From Clusia tigrina (Eukaryota > Arthropoda > Insecta > Diptera > Clusiidae): a stretch of DNA of 64,000 bases. The stretch lies in the NCBI GenBank assembly GCA_920105625.2, contig OV050030.1, positions 62,594,322 to 62,658,321 on the forward strand. The letters run 5' to 3'. Below the pieces are notes generated by a model. The model saw only the letters and a program-made list of their open reading frames with translations, searched no databases and was not told the origin of the DNA. How positions within the stretch are numbered: position 1 is the stretch's first letter; each line of letters begins with the position of its first letter. Positions 34,685 through 46,108 of this stretch are shown piece after piece. The position numbers and the translations under genes were made by a program.

Positions 34685-34805
34685 AAAACCGTGTAAATAA
34701 AAGAAAGCCGTGCACAAAAAGTTTTCAACAATTTAGAGTAGAGAAACAACCGCGTAAATAAAAGAAAACCGTGTACAAAAAGTTTTCGTTGGGTGTTAAA
34801 AAAAT
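34685..34805. repeat. Subterminal tandem duplication in Tigger (about 61-bp period)
   Basis: CCGTGTAAATAAAAGAAA and CCGCGTAAATAAAAGAAA start about 61 bases apart; each is followed by a CCGTG-ACAAAAAGTTTTC block. Confidence 0.75.
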
Positions 34806-34857
34806 ACCGTGCAAAAAAAAATCGTGTACAAAAATACCGTGTAAAAAGGGGATCAAG

Positions 34858-34882
34858 TGTATATATATATGTGTATATACGA

Positions 34883-34920
<38 letters not shown>

Positions 34921-34935
34921 TCGTATATACTCGTA

Positions 34936-35013
<78 letters not shown>

Positions 35014-35022
35014 GTATATATA
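34858..35022. repeat. (TA)n microsatellite between Tigger and the Tc1-like element
   Basis: TA repeat with several TATACGAGTATA interruptions. Its last TA is the target dinucleotide of the Tc1-like element. Confidence 0.95.
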
Positions 35023-35260
35023 CAGTTTGTCAAGAAAGTATTTTGACAAGGTAAAAAATTCGACAATTAGATTTTCTCCGTACATAATATAGTACTTCTT
35101 TAGATTTTTGATTAATTTTTTGAATTCATTTCATTTAATTGATGTATTTACTTATGAACAGTAACAACAAAAAAACTACTATTAAAAGTAAGAAACAAAA
35201 AAAATTACAAAAACCAAAAGTAGTCTGAAAATTTGCTGTGAAGAAAATGTTTTTACAAAT
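35023..35260 (+). repeat. Tc1-like left long inverted repeat
   Basis: It matches the reverse complement of 60973-61208 with scattered changes. The outer motif GTCAAGAAAGTATTTTGACA lies at 35030-35049 and a related inner motif TGTGAAGAAAATGTTTTTAC at 35236-35255, which is an IR/DR layout. Confidence 0.85.
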
Positions 35261-35319
35261 CAGAAATTATTTATAAAAATGAAAGAAAGAAAAGAAAATT
35301 AGCACTATAAAAGGTTTTA

Positions 35320-36001
35320 ATATTTTGTATGGCCCCCTTTAGCATCTATGGCGACTTATAGTATTCTCCTCATGGAATTAATCAACCTCTGCACATCGTA
35401 TTCGCTTGGTATTTTATTTCATTCCTCTAGTATAGCAGTTTTGAGTTCTGCTCCACCTTTTGGTGGACTGTCGGTCGCCTTTTCTTAAATTTCCACAAAT
35501 TTTCAATGGGGTTCAAGTGTGGACACTGGGCTGCCATATCTAACACTTTTTGTTAATTATAAAGAACCCACATCCTTACCATAAGGGCTTTATATTTTGA
35601 GTCATTGTCTTGAAAAAATTTGAATTGCGAATTATCATCAATATTGAACCCACAATGATCTTCGCTTTTTACCAAATAACGTTTGAATATTTGCATATCT
35701 TGTTTATCGTCGATTTTATTCTCAATGGAATCCAGTTCTCTTACTCCCCCGATATCATGACAGAAAGTTTGCCGAATATAAATATTGGAATATAATATAT
35801 TTCGGTTTTCCAATGCGTTTAACGGTTGTCACCAGAATCTATTAGGCCCACCATTATCGTAAAGCATGATTTTGGTATCATCGCAAAATATAGCATCATC
35901 CCAATAGCCATTCTGTTTGACAAAGTACTTTCTAGCGAATGACAATCACTTTTCAATGTTTTGTGTTGAAAGTATTGGTTTTTTTCGTGCAACTTTTGAC
36001 A
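35320..36001 (-). pseudogene. Tc1-like transposase, C-terminal part
   Basis: From 36001 downward: MSKVARKKPILS, then a DDTK site where the first catalytic aspartate is expected, FFQDNDSKYKA with the second aspartate (about 35620), and CPHLNPIENLWKF with the glutamate (about 35510). KGAIQN-type C-terminal sequence ends near 35320. In-frame stops and shifts occur. The N-terminal half lies at 58923-59243, separated by the insertion of element A. Confidence 0.82.
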
Positions 36002-36005
36002 TATA
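36002..36005. repeat. Target site duplication TATA of element A (left)
   Basis: TATA here and at 58923-58926 brackets the LTRs of element A. Confidence 0.9.
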
Positions 36006-36542
36006 AGTTAAATATCTCCTGCATACATCTAACATTATAAAAATATTTAATTATAGAAATATTGTTTTAATTTTTATTTTAATATTTTATTATTCTAATC
36101 GCCCTTCTCCTTCGAGCTCCTGTCAATTAAAAGATGCGAGTTCTCGTACTCGGGTTCTTTTTATACGTTTTCGCCGCCGACAATCGCATGGTGACTGCGC
36201 TTCGAGGCGGTACCGCGCGACAGCGTTTCACGGCTGGGCTTGGCGGCACCGACATACAACACATGTCTCGCCAATTCCTCTGGCACCGAGAACCATCACC
36301 GTCTACCGTATCTACGCGTAGCGGCTGTGCCACGTATTTGTACAATGCTTTGTACTGCTGCGCAAGCGCATGGCGCCAACACTCTTTTCGTGTGTTTTCT
36401 CGCGTACCGAGAACCAGCACCGTCTATCGTTCCCCTGCGCAGCGGATGGCAGCAGACGCTGTTGCAGCGTATTTCGTACAATTCTTTGTACCGCCGCGCA
36501 AGCGCGCGGCGCCAACGACATGCACCTCGTATGTTGCTAAGT
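36006..36542 (-). repeat. 3' LTR of element A (537 bp)
   Basis: It pairs with 57114-58922 after removal of the rosa-like insertion; both are exactly 537 bp. About 17 differences were counted by eye, near 97% identity. The outer end is one base off the AGTTA pattern. Confidence 0.92.
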
Positions 36543-36558
36543 CCTCCCCCCCTTAAGA
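36543..36558 (-). promoter_or_regulatory. Polypurine tract of element A
   Basis: On the minus strand AAGGGGGGGAGG immediately precedes the 3' LTR, the expected site for plus-strand priming. Confidence 0.8.
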
Positions 36559-36649
36559 TAAGCCGCCCTCGGCTGACGGGCGTCCCGCCCTCGGGCACTA
36601 CCACGCTATTTCTGATATGATTGAAAATATAAGATTAAGCAAATATGCC

Positions 36650-37574
36650 GTAACGTAGGTTGTCTTTGTGGACTTCTCGGCCATCTACCAGGATACTCGA
36701 TCTGAGGTCTGCGCTTACAGTCTTCTGGTTGTAAACTTTTGATAGTTTGTTTCCAAGTCTTTTATTTGTCTCCTGTTTTGAAAAATCTTCTTTTTCGCAG
36801 CCGGTTGAAATATTGGAGTTTAGTTTGTTGGGTAACTCGTAATTTGGCTTCCACCTCGCCTCTCATTACCTCGGAAATAGAATGAATATGTCGACAGGTC
36901 TCTGATTAGTAACAGAGTGGATAGGAATAGTCCGCTGCTTTGAGATATCTTGAAATCTCCGTCAATGTACTGTGGAAGTGTTCCACCTGTCCATTAGATG
37001 TGCTGTGAAGGGGCGGAACTGCATGAACGCTAGCATCGAACTGATTTTGTAGTAGTGACCTTATAGTGTTAGAAGTCAGCGATTTTTTGTTGTCGCATAC
37101 CACAGTACGTGTATCCTTAAAGACACTGAGGGTTTCCAGTAGGGGTCCTTTGAGGTCCACTATACTTCTGGATCTTATGGGTTTTACAATGGCAAACTTG
37201 GAGAACTTCTCCAGGCATGTGAGAAAGTGGTGACCTGCCGTGGAATAGATATCTAGATGCAAAATTTCGACCGGATGCGTGGGAATAGGGGTTTTTCCTA
37301 TTTGGGTTGCGTGTTGGTGTCGATTGTATTTGCCTTCCTGACATATGCGGCAGGCAGATGCCAGCTGCTTGAATTGTTTACGGACACCGGGGAAATATGT
37401 CATCCGGAACACCCGACGTGTCGTTTCATTCGGCGAACGATGGGCTCTGTTGTGCTCTCTGGATAGGATTTCTTGTTGCTCGCTTGGGTTGGTGATATCC
37501 TTTACCCTTCTCTCACTGAATCGGAACCTCATGGATGGGAAGAGATCCGGCAAGGTGTCCTCCAAATATTGCAA
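36650..37574 (-). pseudogene. Integrase of element A
   Basis: The 36906-37574 frame encodes the finger (HNRAHRSPNET, then CRICQEGKYNRH), core entry ILHLDIYSTAG, VCDNKKS (second aspartate) and STSNGQVEHFHSTL (glutamate in VEH). The gypsy/errantivirus style is clear. The frame diverges at about 36930. The C-terminal region to 36650 includes VDGREVHKDNLRY in another frame. It is broken at its 3' third. Confidence 0.8.
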
Positions 37575-38000
37575 TGTAACTCGATCGATCGATATATTAA
37601 ATTCACAACATTGACGTTAACGGAGTCGTTCAGCAGCTGGGGCAAGTCCGAAGGTGAGGCATAAGTTAGGACATGCCTGAGCTGCTTCTGGAATACTATG
37701 AAGGAAGTTTTCTTCGACTTCTCTCTAGCTTGGAGGATAAGCTGATTTCTGAAGCCATTGACGGGGTTATCGACAGTCGGGATAGGTGATCCCAGCGACT
37801 TTTCAGCACTGCTATTGGTTTCACATTACTTAGTTTTCTTCATTATTGCATTTATGTGCTGTCGTGAAAGCGCGTCCGCGACAATGTTGAGTCTTCTTGG
37901 CTTGTAATGGAACTTCGGGGCGAACTCCTCAATGAAGGTTCGCCATCGTTTCATCTTTGAGTTAACATTTCTGTCCGAGAGATCGAAGGTGTTAATGTGC
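37575..38000 (-). pseudogene. RNase H end and linker of element A
   Basis: KMKRWRTFIEEFAPKFHYKP and RRLNIVADALSRQH lie at about 37860-37990. The linker to integrase has LRHVLTYASPSDLPQLLND. The block with the RNase H start is at 38543-38788. Confidence 0.72.
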
Positions 38001-38570
38001 ATATATTGTGATTCTATATTTTTTGCGTTTTGTTTAAAACTGCAAATTTGATTTCTGTTCAATTTATTCTTTGCGTCGATAATAACAGAAGTTCGTTGCA
38101 CTTTGCATAACAACAGTTTAAATTCTCTTGCATATTAAGCAGACGGAAATTCGACACGTTTGTTGGTTGTTGTAGTCTCATGATAATAGCAAATATGTTG
38201 TGCAATTTGCATCGAACTACAGTATTGCTGATCATTTGTATTATATGTATGTATTATATTGTATTGCTATGGATTTTGACATGTTAATTTTGTATAAAAA
38301 CGCATGCAATAATTTAATAAAATTCGTTCAAAATCAGAACTCAAAAAGAACAATTATTGAATTATCATTTCTTCGTGTCTAGTTCAAGTACTAGAAGGTC
38401 AGTTTTAGGGTAACTTCAATTTTGTTTCGTCGAGAATCTTCAGTTCAAGTACTTCATAACCATAAATTCAGATTAAAATCTTGAATTAAAATTTAATCAT
38501 CGTGAATTCCCAGTTCAAGTACTGGAAATTCTAAGCATAAATTCAAAGCAAATTTTGAATTAGCAAACGG
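38001..38570. other. Unassigned insertion inside the RNase H of element A
   Basis: RNase H sequence stops at LRNYL (about 38570) and resumes at about 38000. The stretch between has three copies of AGTTCAAGTACT (about 38382, 38442 and 38512) and no recognised coding sequence. No clear target duplication was found. Confidence 0.45.
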
Positions 38571-38796
38571 CAAGGGATTGAGGGTAGGTAATTTCTCAGC
38601 TTCTGCAATGACCAAACAATTGCAAGCAGCTCTCGCTCATAAGTCGCATAGTTCTCCTGTGTATTGGAGAGTGTGCGCGAGATCATGGTGATGAGCCGAC
38701 CTCCCTGCGATAGTACAGCCCCTAAGGCATAGGATGAAGCATCCGCAGTAAGATCGAATGGTTTTCTGAAATCTGCATAGAGGAGCAAAGCATGTG
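38571..38796 (-). pseudogene. RNase H start of element A
   Basis: YADFRKPFDLTADASSYALG holds the first RNase H aspartate, and YATYERELLAIVWSLQKLRNYL the second acidic site, split here as YATYERELLAI and VWSLQKLRNYL. The upstream side is cut at the element B target duplication. Confidence 0.78.
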
Positions 38797-38800
38797 CTGA
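38797..38800. repeat. Target site duplication CTGA of element B (left)
   Basis: CTGA here and at 54557-54560. Confidence 0.9.
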
Positions 38801-39185
38801 TGTAATGATTAGACGGTGTTTTTAAGTTCATGGTTTAAAATGTTACTTTATTGATCGAACATTAATCATTAACAGTCGACTATTAACTATTGACTCTCGA
38901 CTATCTACTGTGTTACAATTACAATGTTGGACTTATATTTATACTTAAAATAGTTGAGTCGTTGATGACATCACTGTTCGATGACTCAAGAGGTATCGAT
39001 GGATAAGGGTCAGTTATTTGAGACGTATGTGTGCTGGCTCACATTTCACGGTCGTTGACCGTCGCCTTGAATGTTGGTGTCTCATATCGGCACCACTTTG
39101 GAATGATGCACACTTTGCAATTGTTAATTGATTTTAGGTCATTAGATTCATATGTCTGTTAGTTCAATGGCCGTTATCCATGACA
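38801..39185 (-). repeat. 3' LTR of element B (385 bp)
   Basis: It aligns to 54172-54556 over its whole length with two mismatches. The ends are TGTCATGG and TCATTACA on the minus strand. A polypurine tract (AAAAGGGGAGG) abuts at 39186. Confidence 0.95.
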
Positions 39186-39200
39186 CCTCCCCTTTTTGGG
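39186..39200 (-). promoter_or_regulatory. Polypurine tract of element B
   Basis: On the minus strand AAAAGGGGAGG directly precedes the LTR start TGTCATGG. Confidence 0.8.
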
Positions 39201-39452
39201 AAAAGAAAAAAAAATTTCTTTTTTTTCTTTTATATGTATGTATATATTTATATGTATATGTATATATTATATTTAACTTATAACAATTACATGATTGGAT
39301 AAATTATATTTTGAAGTAAGGGTTGTAATATATAAAGTTATTGGCATCGTGTGGGATGCTGGAATATAGAGCTATCGGCCGATAGTTATTTTGTAAAAAA
39401 AAAATAAATTATATATAGGTATATTTATTCATATTTTAATATCTATTATTTC

Positions 39453-40853
39453 TTATGCTAGTTTTAGTCTATTTTTGTGCACAACAATTGATTTAGATTT
39501 TGTGTCAATTTTGCAATTTCCAAAATGGTCAGTCTCAATCACCTTGTATGGACCTTTCAAAATACTATCTAATTTGTGATTGGTTTCATCTTTTAAGTAT
39601 ACCATATCGTTTGGCCGAATATTTTGTGGATTTACACTCTTGTCATAAATGTGTTTTGTCTTTATTTTAGCCTTTTCTAGCATTTCTGATGCTTTTTTCT
39701 GAGCTACTTGCAATTTGAATTGGAGTTCGTTTTTGTAGTCGTCAAAGTTGTATACCGGATTTTTTTTTCCATATAGTATAAAGTCGTATGGAACTGGCGC
39801 TTTTCCGAATACTAATTCGAAAGGTGTGTAACCATGAGTTGTTGATGGTGTCGTGTTGTAACAATACGTGAAATATTTGAGCCAACGGTCCTAGTCTAAT
39901 TTGTTAGTTGAAATGTATGATCTTATGTACTCGTTAAATGTTTTATGGGATCGTTCTACTGTACCTAAAGTTTGATGGTGGTAAGGGGTGGATGTTTTTC
40001 TTTCTATTTGTAAAAGCTTGCATATTTGGTCAAATATTTGGTTTTTATATTCGGTACCCATGTCTGTTAATATTTGTTTTATGGGTCCGTAAATTAAAAT
40101 AAGGTTTTCTACTATTGCTTTTGCAACTATATTAGCGGACTTAGCTGGGATGGGTACTGTAATGAGAAATTTAGTTAAAACACATATTATTGTGAGCGCG
40201 TATTCGTTAGAATTAAATGACTTTGGTAATGGGCCTACAGTGTCTATTTGTACACATTCAAAAGCTCTTGCTGGTGTTGGTGTTTTTATTAAAGGTTCTA
40301 GGTGATTAGTACTGGCTTTGTTTTGTTTACATTTTTGGCAGTTTTTGACATAAGACTTCACGTCTGAAGCCATGTTTTTCCAAACATAATGTCGTTGTAG
40401 TTTTGATAAGAATCGTGTGACTCCTGGGTGGCCTCCAAAAACAGGGTCATCATGATATTTTTGTAGTATTTCAAGTTTTTGCGTGGGTGAAGTGATTTCA
40501 ATAAGCTTTGGTGTTATAGCTATTGTTATTTCTTTCAATTGTTCATTGCCTTTCTTTTTAAATTCCTCTATGTCGACATATTCAAATAAATTATCATTGA
40601 TTGCAATCCTTATACTCTTAAAGTTTGTTTTCCCAACTATATTTTCAAGTTTGGGAAATAATTGCGCTAGTTCAATTTTCCCATAAGCAATAAAATCTTT
40701 AGAGTTTAATTTAAATATTTTCTTTTTTCCATGGAACAAAACTAAATGTGAGGAATTTTCTAATGTTTTATTGTGCACATTTGTGGTTAATTTTAGGCAT
40801 GGTAATTTTTTCACTTCTTGTAACGTAATCGTGTTATATACTTGTTGTTTTAA
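39453..40853 (-). pseudogene. Integrase of element B, one in-frame stop
   Basis: One frame runs from the piggyBac junction at 40853 to 39453, interrupted only by TAG at about 39891-39893. It contains the finger (HGGHPGVTRF-like, with FGGHPGVTRFLSK, then CQKCKQNK), core entry VQIDTVGPLP, LTDMGTEYKN (second site) and TLGTVERSHKTFN (glutamate). The C-terminal SH3-like domain carries MVYLKDETNH and IVVHKNRLK. The N-terminal end and the RNase H lie on the other side of the piggyBac. Confidence 0.85.
40850..40853. repeat. TTAA target duplication of piggyBac (left)
   Basis: TTAA also follows the right end at 42250-42253. Confidence 0.92.
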
Positions 40854-41187
40854 CCCTGCTGTTAGATTAAAAAAAAATAACGAATTCTGGATTTAGAGAC
40901 CATTTGGTCCATACCGCATTTTTCATATAAAATATCAATTTAATCTTATATTTTATATCTATGTATGGTGGTTTAACACTACGTGAGCTTTTTAGTGATT
41001 GCCAATAGTCGTAGATGTAGATCGTGGTGCATTAAAAGACTTTCACCAGATTTCGCGGAGGTGCTTTTGCCAGAAGCTTTTCCCAATTTAAGCTGTGTCT
41101 GTATTCACCACAGGTTAAAGTCATGTATAAAGTACTACACCTTACTTCACCTTCCCCTTCGGATGAAATTTGAACTATGTGTCGGTT

Positions 41188-41867
41188 AAACTTACATATG
41201 TGGGAACAGTACGTAAAAATAAAACTTTCATTCCTCCGAAATTGCTGACTGTGAAAAATGAACCATTGCATTAGTATCGTACATCAGCCACAAAAACAAA
41301 GCAACGGTATTGATAAGTTCAATGCACAGGACAGATGAAGTTGATGAGAGTGGGTCGAAGAAAAAGCCGGAGATTGTGTCTTATTACAATTCGACAGAAG
41401 GTATGCTATTTTGTTGTTTGTCTATAATTTCTTATACTTGGTCTTTTTTAGGAGGCGTTGACACTGCTGACCAAATGATTGGCTCCTACACCACAAAACG
41501 CAAAACAAATCGATGGCCGAATATTGTATTTGCTAATATACTAGATAAATCCGCTTTGAATGCGTACATACTTTTTTCCGAAATTGATGCTTCATGGAAA
41601 CCAGCTGATCGAAATCGCAGGAGACCAGAGTTCTTGCGGCAACTGGCACTTTCTTTGGCTAAGGCGCATATGATGAAACGGAGTAGATTACCTCAACAAC
41701 AGTTCTCAGCACAGCTTTTGACTGAAATACAAACCTCATCCTCAGTTTCAGTAGCCTCTTCAAGCAACGTTACTTGTAATTCTGTGGCTAGAAAGCGGGG
41801 AATTTGTAGTTGCTGCAAGTCTAAGTCTGACATCAAATGTTCCATTTGCTGCAAGTTTATTTGCTAA
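41188..41867 (+). pseudogene. piggyBac transposase, C-terminal part
   Basis: Frames at 41188-41280 read TYVGTVRKNKTFIPPKLL, the segment before the last catalytic block. From 41310 the frame stays open to 41867: KKPEIVSYYNSTEG, then GGVDTADQMIGSYTTKRKTNRW with the last aspartate (split here as GGVDTADQMIG and SYTTKRKTNRW), ANILDKSALNAYILF, and a C-terminal cysteine finger (CSCCKSK, CSICCKFIC). Upstream catalytic aspartates are absent through deletion. The frame at 41310 does not begin with ATG. Confidence 0.85.
41401..41451 (+). other. Putative 51-bp intron in the piggyBac transposase
   Basis: GTATGC...TTTTTTAG bounds a 51-base segment lying exactly between NSTE and GGVDTADQ, which are adjacent in the family. 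Removing it keeps the frame. The segment has no stop, so unspliced RNA would also read through. Confidence 0.7.
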
Positions 41868-42253
41868 ACAAACCGAAAAATACTTTGCTCAGCATGTATT
41901 GAAAATAATAACGGAATATAATAAACCTATATACATATATAATATACATATAATATAAAATAATAGGAATAAAACACATATTTTGTAAATAAAACCAGAA
42001 AAACTCTTAGCATTTTAATTTAAATATAAGAAAAATAAACACTGGACCAAATGGTCTCTAATCCAAAATAAGTAACTTTTGATTTTCCTCAGTCCCACCT
42101 TATGTCAGACACTTGAATTTTTGGAAATAGCACTGTTTTGTAAAAAACCCACGTGAGCTGAAATATTAAAGCAATATATACCACCGTTCAAAAGTTACAA
42201 AGGAAACAATCGAAAAATTGGACCAAATGGGCTTAATCTTACAGCAGGGTTAA

Positions 42254-43470
42254 GGTTTCTTTGGCTTCAATAATGTTATTAGTTTGGAAATGAGTATGTT
42301 TTGATTTTGATCTCGTAATCATCTGTATGATAGCAAAGTTTTCTTCCCTAAGCTGCTTGATTTGCCCAAAATCAATGCGCGATAAAGCATCTGCACCGCA
42401 GTTATCTTTTCCTTTAATGTATTCAATTTCGAAATCAAATTCTTCCAAATCTAGCCTCATTCTTGTTAACTTTGAGGAAGGGTTCTTCAAAGCAAATAGT
42501 AATGTAAGTGGTTTAGTATGTAAGTGGTTTATGATCACTTTTTATTAAAAATTTTGTTCCATAAATGTATGGTTTGAAGAAATTTATTGCCCAGTGTATA
42601 GCGGTAAGTTCTTGTTCTATGACCGATTTATTACTCTCCCCTTTAGTAAAGGTTCGAGAGGCGAACGCTATTGGCAATTGTTTACCATTGTGGTTCTGAC
42701 TTAGAACTGCGCCACATGCAATTTTGCTTGCATCTGTAGTAATGCAAAAAGGTTTTTGGAAATCAGGGTATTGCAATATTTTTGGGGATAGCAGACAACT
42801 TTTAAAATATTGAAATGCCTTTTCGCATTCAGGTGTCCATTCGAACTGGGATTTTTTCCTTGTTAATTTTGTTATGTGTACTGCATGATTTGCGAAATTT
42901 GGTATGAATTTTCTTTAATAGTTTACAAATGCTACGAACCGCTTACATTCATCGGCGTTCGTTGGTTTTGGGTATGACAAAATCTTGTCGTATTTAGATT
43001 CATCTGGAAGAATGCCTTGGTCTGTGCATTTATGTCCTTGTGAATCGTAGAATTTACACTTGTCCAGATGCAACTTAATATTTGTTTTCCTGCAGATCTC
43101 GAAAACTGATTTTAAATTTGCTAACATATGTTTTTCGGAGCATCGAATGACTATGAGGTAGTCCATATATATAAAAGTTTTCACCGGTCCTAGTCCAGAA
43201 AATGTAATATTCATCATCCTTTGAAAGGAGTTTGGGGCTATTTTTAATCCAAAGGGTAATCTTTTGAATCTAAAGGATCCTTGTTCGGTTGAGAATGATG
43301 TAACGCTTCTTGAATTTTCCTCAAGCTCTATTTGATGAAAACCTGAAATCAAATCCAAACACGAAAAATACTTCGCACGACCTAACTGGTCAAGGATATC
43401 GTCAATTCTAGGCAATGGGTACTTGTCTGATGCTAATTTTTTATTGACTTGTCTATAGTCTATTACAAGT
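42254..43470 (-). pseudogene. Reverse transcriptase palm and RNase H of element B
   Basis: Frame 42915-43415 reads LPRIDDILDQLGRAKYFSCLD (motif A; split here as ILDQLGRAKYF and SCLDLISGF), FKRLPFGLKIAPNSFQR, then YMDYLIVI, where YMDD has lost its second aspartate. 42513-42776 has the RNase H start FCITTDASKIACGAV and AIHWAINFFKPY. 42254-42538 carries [16 protein letters not shown] and [11 protein letters not shown]. Separate small shifts and a stop lie between blocks, one from a short duplication near 42525. Confidence 0.82.
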
Positions 43471-44490
43471 CTCCATTTTTTTCCGAGGAATTTGGTAAGG
43501 ATTTCTTCGGGACTAAAAGTATAGGGCTATTATACTCTGAGACTGACGGTTCAATGATATCATCTCTAAGCAGTTTTTCTATTTGTTTATTTATTTCGGC
43601 TTTATGAGTATGAGGAGTCCTATAGTTTTTTATGTAAACCGGATTATTTTCGTTTAAGTGTAATTTCTGTTTATAAAAATTGTTGTATGTACACGCATCG
43701 CTTTCTAAAGCAAATACGTCTGTGTAGTTTGAAGCGAGTTGAACTAGTTTTTCTCTATGAAGTATTGGGCAGTTGTTTGCTAATTTATTCAAAATTTTGG
43801 TTTGTCGTTCTTGATTGTTATTTTGTTTATCTATTTTAACAATGTAATAGTCATCAAGGTTTTCTGTTCTTATTGTGTTTTGCTGCAAAAAAAGGTTGTT
43901 ATCCTTTGTATTAATAATTCGAACATATGGGTTTTTTGTATTAACGATTGTATTTGCTATGAAAACACCATCTTCAAGTTCCTGATTGGGTATTAAGAGG
44001 TCATTTTCCGTACTTGTTATGTCGATTTTTCTAATGACCTCCGCTCTTGCTGGGAGTGAGAGTATTTTCCCCTGATGTGAATCCAATATTTCGATTTCTA
44101 GTTCAATATTTAAACAGTTTGGCCTAATAATGAGCCAACTTGGACCAGAATTTTGGTAGTCTAATACACAATTATAATTTTTTATGAAATCATAGCCTAT
44201 TATAACATCACATGGTAGCGGGAAAGAATCATCCACTATGTGGAAATTATGAGATATTGTTAAATTATTTATGTATAGACTTGCTTGTGTGACACCGAGT
44301 ATTGTACCACTGCCTATACCTCTGAGGTTGAATATTTGATTTATATTTATTGTAGCATTGTCTACATGGTTTGTTTTGAAGAGACTTATATCTGATCCTG
44401 TATCTAAAAGAAATGTAGAGGTGGACTGACTTAAGGATGATTTTATTCTGATGGAATTGTTTAAACAGAGGTTTACATTTAAAATTCTGT
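43463..44490 (-). pseudogene. Protease and RT start of element B
   Basis: One open frame runs from about 44490 to 43463. TFLLDTGSDISLFK (DTG site) is at about 44390-44430, CDVIIGYDFIKNY follows, and then the linker and RT fingers with KQIEKLLRDDIIEPS and SPILLVPKK. It ends by a frameshift near 43475, just before the conserved WRL segment. Confidence 0.8.
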
Positions 44491-44499
44491 GCTCATTTA

Positions 44500-45117
44500 A
44501 TTCGATACATTCCCCAGTTGGGCGGACTGGGGGACATCCCCGTTTTCCGACGCTTCTGTATACCGAACGTTTCCATTATTATGTCTGCGTCCTCTATAAT
44601 TATTGTTGTGTCCATAATTTCAATTTCTATTATTGTTGTCTCTGTTATCAGAGTGAGAGTCGTTACGCCGTGTATTATAATTCCGGTTCGAAGAGCTTCT
44701 TTGTCCACGATATGATCTGTTTCCACGACCCCTATATCTTACGTTGGAATTTCGAAATTTGTTGATGTAATTTACTTGTAAAGTTCCTGAACTTTCCGAA
44801 CTTAACTCAAGAAATTTTGTAATAGCGTCTCCTACTGTTGGGAACTGACCTGCCCTCATTAGCAATTTTACCTCTTCAGATTTCGCATTTGTTTTTATTG
44901 TTTTCACTGCATGTTGAGTGGAGTAGCTTTTTGCTAGTGCAGGCGTCAAACCGTCTGCAATAAATGATTGCTCCAATTGCAATGATAAAGTTTCAATTTC
45001 TTTGGCAAAATCACTGTCGCTTTTATTATGCTGCTTTACGGTATTAAGTCTGGCTGAAATACTCTGTGGAGATTCGTATTTCACGTTTGCAAGTAATTTG
45101 CTTTTGATTGCTTGAAT
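44500..45117 (-). pseudogene. gag C-terminal part of element B
   Basis: IKSKLLANVKYESPQSISAR is followed by LSLQLEQSFIADGLTPALAK and an RG/N-rich tail (VRYRGRGNRSYRGQRSS). No CCHC knuckle is visible. A frameshift near 44620 leads to the protease frame. The N-terminal part lies at 52798-53420 across element C. Confidence 0.75.
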
Positions 45118-45121
45118 AGTA
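45118..45121. repeat. Target site duplication AGTA of element C (left)
   Basis: AGTA here and at 52794-52797. Confidence 0.9.
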
Positions 45122-45821
45122 TGTAGGGGTGATATACGTGTGTAGATGAGGGTTGATTCAACATCAACTGCGTTGGCCTTGCAAGATTGGCTTACGCATC
45201 GATTGCAGATTTCACACAACGTATGAATGCAATTATATACAGAAACCTAGTGCGAAGCGGAGTGTCGCCCTCAGCAGAGTTTTTGACCGGCAGAGTGTGC
45301 CGTTGGCCAAGCTATTGTTTGTGCTGTTCTGTAACTATGCCTAGTCCAGAGCACGAGAGAAGAAATAGGAAATCTAATGCAGGATTGCAGTTTTAGAAGT
45401 TCAGATTAATTCTGGTTTATTTGGTGGCTCGCTGGCTTTTTATATTATTCAATTCTTATTGTTTTCTTATTCTAACTAACATAAAATGTATCTATCTTAT
45501 TTACACTAGTTACAAATCATATTCCCGAAATTTGTCTCAAGTATCGGATTACCGATATTATTCATTGACGAATCATCGTCTTTGTTTATGTTAATTATTT
45601 TGAGTGCAAATACAGGGCTAAAGTCACTGCACTGTCTAACATGCATGCGCTGCAATATAGGCAGCGTGTGTTATTTCACCCCCAAAATGCTGGTCTAGCG
45701 TATTTGGACATTGAGTGCAATTGCGCACGCTGCGCTATTGTCAGTTTGTTTGCATATGCGACTTGCTGCTGTGCTTATGACGATGTGTGGTCGTCAGTGT
45801 ACACTTGTATGGTACACTACA
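45122..45821 (-). repeat. 3' LTR of element C (700 bp)
   Basis: It aligns full length to 52094-52793 with two mismatches. The minus strand starts TGTAGTGTACC and ends CCCCTACA. Confidence 0.96.
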
Positions 45822-45836
45822 CCCTCACCCTTAAGA
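45822..45836 (-). promoter_or_regulatory. Polypurine tract of element C
   Basis: TTAAGGGTGAGGG on the minus strand directly precedes the 3' LTR. Confidence 0.75.
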
Positions 45837-46108
45837 GAAAAATTAGGGGTGTAAGCGAATAATTTTTCTGGAAATATGGTTTGTGTTGTATTACAATTGT
45901 CTTATGTTAGATGATTTACATATTAATTGGTATTGTATTTTTTTTTTTTTTTTTTTTTTAAATTGTTTCTTATTATTAAAGTTACATAGTAGCGTTTTTA
46001 ATTGTATAGTTAAAATTACAAATTATGTAGTTTTGATATAATTACATATATTTATGATTACTAATTACATTGTTTTGCTTATATATTGTGATAGTTTTAA
46101 TTATAAAT
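45837..46108 (-). other. Spacer between integrase and PPT of element C
   Basis: It is AT-rich with a T run at 45940-45960. No ORF and no env gene are seen. Confidence 0.6.

Larger units (their letters stand above)
40854..42249 (+). mobile_element. piggyBac-type transposon, internally deleted
   Basis: The 1396-bp element has inverted ends CCCTGCTGTTAGATTAA and its partner with one mismatch, flanked by TTAA. It is inserted between the RNase H and integrase regions of element B. Only the transposase C-terminal third remains. Confidence 0.92.

Noticed and set aside
36134..36620. GC-rich overlapping plus-strand frames of 97-140 codons, repeated at 58514-58991
   Set aside because: They lie in the two LTRs of element A and run opposite to its genes; length reflects base composition, and the second copy is just the other LTR.
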